A model generated the notes under the pieces. It did no database searches. It was given only the letters and a program-made list of their open reading frames with translations, and was not told the DNA's origin. Positions 60,440 to 64,000 of a stretch of 64,000 nucleotides of DNA are shown one piece after another; the stretch's first letter is position 1; each line of letters opens with the position of its first letter. The DNA lies in contig NZ_LZLS01000197.1 of NCBI RefSeq assembly GCF_001673365.1, positions 62,001-126,000 of the forward strand. The letters are read 5' to 3'. The translations under genes and the position numbers were made by a program. The stretch is from Mycobacterium asiaticum (lineage in GTDB: Bacteria; Actinomycetota; Actinomycetes; Mycobacteriales; Mycobacteriaceae).

Positions 60440-60596
60440 CCTCGGCGACGAACTGCTGACCACGGTTGTCGACGACCTGCCACGAGTACGGGCCGATGAT
60501 CCGCGGGTAACCAAGCATGTAGACGGCCTGCCGGGCGTCTTGCTCACGCGCGATGTTGTCGACCCTCAAGCCGTTGGATGTTGTCAATGCCCACAT
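60423..60596 (-). CDS. 57-residue conserved-looking small protein
   Basis: An ATG at 60596 with GGAG 6 bp upstream opens a 57-codon frame that ends in TGA at 60423-60425, overlapping the sirtuin 3' end by 17 bp in convergent orientation. The product begins MWALTTSNGLRVDNIAR and ends QFVAEVRKAR. It reads as a compact soluble protein with DARQAVYMLGYPRI and WQVVDNRG. It is too short for default gene callers, yet it has a good ribosome-binding site and balanced composition unlike the arginine-rich shadow frames nearby. Function is unknown. Confidence 0.6.
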   Translation of the reverse strand: MWALTTSNGLRVDNIAREQDARQAVYMLGYPRIIGPYSWQVVDNRGQQFVAEVRKAR

Positions 60597-60738
60597 GATC
60601 TTCTCCGAATCTCGTTTCGTTGCGAACCGGCCGCAACGGCCGGACTCGCGAATGCGATGAGCTTCTCGGAAGCGCCTGTACGGATCCTCAACGGATTCTT
60701 GGAGCCACTGCGCGACGGTGCGCAGGGCTAAAAGCGTC

Positions 60739-60759
60739 CGCGACAGTAGTCCTGTCGCG
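60739..60759 (-). terminator. intrinsic terminator of the P450 gene
   Basis: CGCGACAG (60739-60746) and CTGTCGCG (60752-60759) form a perfect 8-bp stem with a 5-nt loop, 8 bp past the P450 stop on the minus strand, followed by CTTTTAG. The remainder of 60597-60738 has no gene that I can support. Confidence 0.6.
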
Positions 60760-60767
60760 TGGATCTG

Positions 60768-62027
60768 TCAGAAAGTGCAGGGCATGCTGCGAATTGCGTG
60801 GATGAAATTGCCCGGTACGTAGACCGGTTCGCCCGCCTGGATGTCGGGAATCTGCCGGAGCAGTTCGCCGGTGATGGCGCGCAGCTGCGCGCGGGCGACG
60901 TGTGCGCCGAGGCAGAAGTGTACGCCCCCACCGCCGAATCCCACGTGCGGATTCGGGCTGCGGCTCAGGTCGAACCGGCCCGGCTCGTCGAACGCCTGGT
61001 CGTCCCGGTTCGCCGACGAATAGAACATGACGACTTTCTCGCCCGCCTGGATGGTCTGCCCACCGAGCTCGAAATCCGTTGCCGCGGTGCGACGGAAGGT
61101 CATCACCGGGGTGGCCCACCGGACAAACTCCTCGACCGCGGTCCCGATGCGGTCGTCGAAAGCCGCTTGCAGCCAAGCCCTTTGGTCGGGGAAGTCGGTG
61201 AGTGCCTTGAGCGCGTGGCTGGTGGTCTGGCGGGTGGTGTCGTTGCCCGCGACAGCGAGCAGCACGAAGAACGCGGCCACGTCGCTGTCGGAGAGCCGGT
61301 CACCGTCCACCTCGGCGTTGACCAGGCCGCTGAATAGGTCGTCGCCGGGATTTTCGCGTCGCTCCGCAGCCAACTGGCCGGCGATCTGGTGCAGGTAGAC
61401 CTGGTTTTCGACGACGACCTGCAAAGGTTCGCGCCCGCCCAGGTACTGCGGATCGGCCCAGGACACCAGCGCGTCGGCGGCGTGCGCCACCTGCTGCCGC
61501 TCGGATTCGGGGATCCCCACCATGTCCGACAGGGTGCGAATGGGCAGTTCCTTTGCGCAGTATTCGACGAAGTCGGCCCCGCTGCCGGCGTCGCGGAGTT
61601 CTTCGACGATGGTCTTGGCGTTGGCCTGGATGGACTCCTCGATGCGCCGGACCTGCCGGGGCGTGAACGCGGCGCTGACCAGTTTGCGCAGCTTCGTGTG
61701 TCGGGGCGGGTCCATCGCGAGAAACGACTGCGACGCCTCGAGGAGCTCCTCAGGGATGCTGGCGAACATCACGCCCTTGCCGGACAGGAACACGTCGTTG
61801 TTGCGGCTGACGGTGACGACGTCGGCGCGGCGGGTGACAGCCCAGTACCCGGGGTCGTCGGGGTCGTCCATCAGCGTGTCCTTGACCCGCGAATGCCAGC
61901 TCACTGGACGTTCGGCGCGCAGCACGGCAAACGAACGCTCGCGTTCCTCGGCGGTTCTCGCCCAGAATTCGGGCGAAGACAGGTCGATCGCGTCGTAGGT
62001 ACGGGTGCTCGGACGCGTCGCTGTCAT
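60768..62027 (-). CDS. cytochrome P450
   Basis: A 419-residue bacterial class I P450. Seen: the I-helix oxygen-activation motif LAVAGNDTTRQ, the ExxR of the K-helix in VEEFVRWATPV, and the haem loop FGGGGVHFCLGAH with thiolate Cys372. The start ATG at 62027 has GGAGG upstream. It resembles mycobacterial CYP124/125/142-like enzymes acting on steroid or branched lipid side chains in the haem loop, but I cannot assign a CYP family. No ferredoxin gene is adjacent. A TetR gene is divergent across 100 bp with a palindromic operator between, so induction by the substrate or a related lipid is likely. Confidence 0.92.
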   Translation of the reverse strand: MTATRPSTRTYDAIDLSSPEFWARTAEERERSFAVLRAERPVSWHSRVKDTLMDDPDDPGYWAVTRRADVVTVSRNNDVFLSGKGVMFASIPEELLEASQSFLAMDPPRHTKLRKLVSAAFTPRQVRRIEESIQANAKTIVEELRDAGSGADFVEYCAKELPIRTLSDMVGIPESERQQVAHAADALVSWADPQYLGGREPLQVVVENQVYLHQIAGQLAAERRENPGDDLFSGLVNAEVDGDRLSDSDVAAFFVLLAVAGNDTTRQTTSHALKALTDFPDQRAWLQAAFDDRIGTAVEEFVRWATPVMTFRRTAATDFELGGQTIQAGEKVVMFYSSANRDDQAFDEPGRFDLSRSPNPHVGFGGGGVHFCLGAHVARAQLRAITGELLRQIPDIQAGEPVYVPGNFIHAIRSMPCTF

Positions 62028-62074
62028 GGTGAGGATTCCTCCATCGCGTGCTAGGGCTGATCAACCCGACTGTA

Positions 62075-62097
62075 TGGCTAGACATAGTGTCTAGTCA
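62075..62097. promoter_or_regulatory. palindromic operator between P450 and tetR
   Basis: CTAGACA (62078-62084), spacer TAG, and TGTCTAG (62088-62094) form a perfect 7-3-7 inverted repeat, which extends to 10-bp arms with one mismatch. Its size and symmetry suit a TetR dimer. It covers the -35 position of the tetR promoter and lies 48 bp upstream of the P450 start, so it could control both. Confidence 0.75.
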
Positions 62098-62115
62098 ATA
62101 TGTTGTGCACTCGGT

Positions 62116-62121
62116 TATGCT
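62116..62121 (+). promoter_or_regulatory. candidate -10 element of tetR (leaderless transcript)
   Basis: TATGCT ends 6 bp before the tetR ATG, the spacing expected for a transcript that starts at the initiation codon. No ribosome-binding site is present, which fits. Confidence 0.5.
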
Positions 62122-62127
62122 GCCCAC

Positions 62128-62763
62128 ATGCCGTCGGTCACGCGAAAGCCGCAGGCTCGTCAGGGACGGGAGCAGCGGCGTGAACAGATCGAAAGCCGGA
62201 TGCTGGAGGCCACCGAACGGCTGATGGGCGACGGGGCCAGTTTCACCGAGCTCAGTGTCGACCGACTGGCCGGTGAAGCCGGCATCTCCCGGGCCAGCTT
62301 CTACATCTACTTCGAAGACAAGGGCGATCTGCTGCGCCGTCTGGCCACTGAGGTGTTCGGCGATCTCGCGGCCGCGGGCGAACGCTGGTGGGGTGTGGCC
62401 GAGCGGCACGACCCTGAGGATCTTCGCGCGGCGATTTCCGGCATCATCGCCACTTATCGTCGCCATCAGCCAGTCCTGGTGGCACTCAACGAAATGGCCG
62501 GCTACGACCAGGCGACCGCTCAGACCTACCGCGAGCTGCTGGGCGCGATCTCCCAGCGCGTGACCAGCGTCATCGAAGACGGGCAGGCCGACGGGTCCAT
62601 TCGAAGGACCCTGCCGGTGTCGACCACGGCCAGTGCGCTCACCCTACTGGTCGAGCGGACGGCCCAGCAGCACCTGCCGGTCAAGCCACCGGACTACGAC
62701 GCCGAACTCGTCGACACTCTGGTCGAAATCATCTGGGGCGCACTCTATCTCAGGGAGCCCTAG
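62128..62763 (+). CDS. TetR-family transcriptional regulator
   Basis: A 211-residue regulator. The N-terminal helix-turn-helix is FTELSVDRLAGEAGISRASFYIYFEDKGDL broken into the usual helices (about residues 33-62), preceded by a basic arm (RKPQARQGREQRREQ). The C-terminal ligand domain is divergent, as normal. The gene is divergent from the P450 and probably represses it and itself through the palindrome at 62075-62097. It ends 20 bp before the proB stop on the other strand. Confidence 0.92.
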   Translation: MPSVTRKPQARQGREQRREQIESRMLEATERLMGDGASFTELSVDRLAGEAGISRASFYIYFEDKGDLLRRLATEVFGDLAAAGERWWGVAERHDPEDLRAAISGIIATYRRHQPVLVALNEMAGYDQATAQTYRELLGAISQRVTSVIEDGQADGSIRRTLPVSTTASALTLLVERTAQQHLPVKPPDYDAELVDTLVEIIWGALYLREP

Positions 62764-62783
62764 GCTCTCAGGAGCCTGAGATC

Positions 62784-63890
62784 CTACACAGCCACCAGGT
62801 CGTCGGCGTGCACCGCGGGCCGGCGCAGCTCTCCGGGCAGATCCGAGGTGGATCGGCCCATCATTGTGGTCAATTCCGTTGCGTCGTAAGCGACTACGCC
62901 GCGGGCCACCACGGTCGCGTCGGGCCCACACAGTTCCACGACGTCGCCGCCGAAGAACTTGCCCGACACCGCGGTAATGCCGGCGGGCAGCAGCGAACGG
63001 CGTTGGCCGAGCACGGCACGCACCGCACCGGCGTCCAACGACAGTGAACCGGTGGCCTCCGCGGCATACCGCACCCAGAATCGGCGGGCTGACATGCGTT
63101 CCGTTCGTGGGGCGAACACCGTTCCCACCGATGCGTCGGTAAGCGCGGTCGCCGCATCGGATGCCGGGGCCAGCAACACCGGCACACCGGCGTCTGCGGC
63201 CAGTAGCGCCGACGACATTTTCGACGCCATACCGCCGGTGCCGAGGTGGCTACTTTGGCCCGCGACCACGCCGTCCAGATCTTGTGGCCCGGCGACCTCG
63301 GGAATGAACCTGGCGCTGTTGGACTTTCGCGGATCCGAATCGTATAGCCCGTCGATGTCCGAAAGCAGCACCAGCGCGTCGGCACCGACCAGGTGGGCCA
63401 CCAGAGCCGACAAGCGGTCGTTGTCTCCGAATCGGATCTCGTTGGTGGCCACCGTGTCGTTCTCGTTGACGATCGCGACCGCGTGCAGCGCCCGCAATCG
63501 GTCCAGGGTGCGCTGGGCGTTGGTGTGCTGCACCCGCATCGCAATATCGTGCGCGGTCAACAGCACCTGGCCCACAGTGCGGCCATAGCGGGCGAAAGCG
63601 GCGCTCCACGAGTTCACCAGCGCCACCTGCCCGACGCTGGCAGCGGCCTGCTTGGTGGCCAAATCCTTTGGCCGACGCGTCAACCCGAGTGGCTCCAGGC
63701 CGGCGGCGATGGCACCCGAGGAGACGATCACCACGTCAGAGCCGGCCTTCATCCGCGCCTCGATCGCGTCGGCGAGTTCAGCCAACCGACTGGCGTCGAA
63801 CATGCCCGACGCGGTGGTCAGCGCTGTGGTGCCGACCTTCACCACCACCCTGCGTGCGGCGCGGATGGACTGCCGATGCGGACTGGTCAT
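62784..63890 (-). CDS. proB: glutamate 5-kinase
   Basis: A 368-residue ProB, first enzyme of proline synthesis, phosphorylating glutamate for ProA (encoded at 50971-52230). The amino-acid-kinase domain shows RVVVKVGTTALT, VIVSSGAIAAG, INEND-like IVNENDTVATNEIRFGDND and ALVLLSDIDGLYDSDPR. GTGGMASKMSSA follows, and a C-terminal PUA domain covers about residues 275-355. The ATG overlaps the obg stop (TGATG). Confidence 0.96.
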   Translation of the reverse strand: MTSPHRQSIRAARRVVVKVGTTALTTASGMFDASRLAELADAIEARMKAGSDVVIVSSGAIAAGLEPLGLTRRPKDLATKQAAASVGQVALVNSWSAAFARYGRTVGQVLLTAHDIAMRVQHTNAQRTLDRLRALHAVAIVNENDTVATNEIRFGDNDRLSALVAHLVGADALVLLSDIDGLYDSDPRKSNSARFIPEVAGPQDLDGVVAGQSSHLGTGGMASKMSSALLAADAGVPVLLAPASDAATALTDASVGTVFAPRTERMSARRFWVRYAAEATGSLSLDAGAVRAVLGQRRSLLPAGITAVSGKFFGGDVVELCGPDATVVARGVVAYDATELTTMMGRSTSDLPGELRRPAVHADDLVAV

Positions 63891-64000
63891 CAGCTGTCCT
63901 TGTGTTCACGACGCTGCCGACGGGCAACCTTGCGTTCGGCGGCGCCGACCCGGTCGGTGCGCTCCAGCCGTGCGTCGGTACCTCGACCGGTCAGCGGAAC
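63890..64000 (-). CDS. obg: Obg GTPase, C-terminal 36 residues (rest outside window)
   Basis: The minus-strand frame entering at the right edge reads GRGTDARLERTDRVGAAERK and ends with basic residues and a TGA that overlaps the proB ATG. This matches the C-terminal tail of mycobacterial Obg (Rv2440c position), a ribosome-associated GTPase, in the conserved obg-proB operon. The GTPase domain is outside the window, so only context and tail support the name. Confidence 0.8.
   Translation of the reverse strand, partial: VPLTGRGTDARLERTDRVGAAERKVARRQRREHKDS

Overview
The window is high-GC actinobacterial chromosome and almost certainly comes from a slow-growing, non-tuberculosis-complex Mycobacterium. 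The evidence is PE and PE_PGRS genes, MmpS/MmpL exporters, PapA and Chp-type acyltransferases, MGLP (methylglucose lipopolysaccharide) genes gpgP and octT, and a core gene order that matches, from memory, Rv2402 to Rv2440c of M. tuberculosis H37Rv. No transposases, tRNAs, rRNAs or CRISPR arrays were recognised. The species cannot be named from the sequence alone.

Left core (1-16581): the 3' part of a GH15 trehalase gene; two tandem lipoprotein genes behind lepA; a MazF/PemK-like gene; a CBS-domain gene with a textbook CRP box in front of it; the RNase Z gene; a PE_PGRS gene and a PE-only gene; the transglutaminase / alpha-E / circularly permuted ATP-grasp operon; rpsT; holA; and comEC-comEA.

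Accessory block (16582-44031): about 27 kb lies between comEA and degV, where H37Rv (from memory) has only eis. It holds a frameshifted short-chain dehydrogenase, two small membrane-associated proteins, two acyl-CoA dehydrogenases, an 11-kb bimodular type I polyketide synthase (KS-AT-KR-ACP-KS-AT-DH-ER-KR-ACP), a PapA acyltransferase, an MmpL exporter, a Chp-type PE-PPE-domain acyltransferase, a DapB-like oxidoreductase, an MmpS-MmpL pair and a PE_PGRS aspartic protease. The pks-papA-mmpL-chp set is the logic of the sulfolipid and polyacyltrehalose loci. Here, however, both AT domains carry malonyl-type signatures, the module order predicts an unbranched 5-hydroxyacyl chain, and no fadD loader is present. 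This is the best candidate in the window for an undescribed surface-lipid system.

Right core (44032-64000): a tightly overlapping nadD-rsfS-gpgP-octT-degV operon; a methyltransferase gene; a MoxR/VWA pair; proA; a small secreted protein; a translationally coupled pair of a cNMP-domain MscS channel and a receptor-type cyclase, the latter with apparently ruined catalytic residues; a membrane protein; nadE; and proB-obg. Between nadE and proB sit a class II-type sirtuin gene sharing a 72-bp divergent promoter with nadE, an overlooked 57-codon gene, and a cytochrome P450 / TetR divergent pair separated by a clear palindromic operator.
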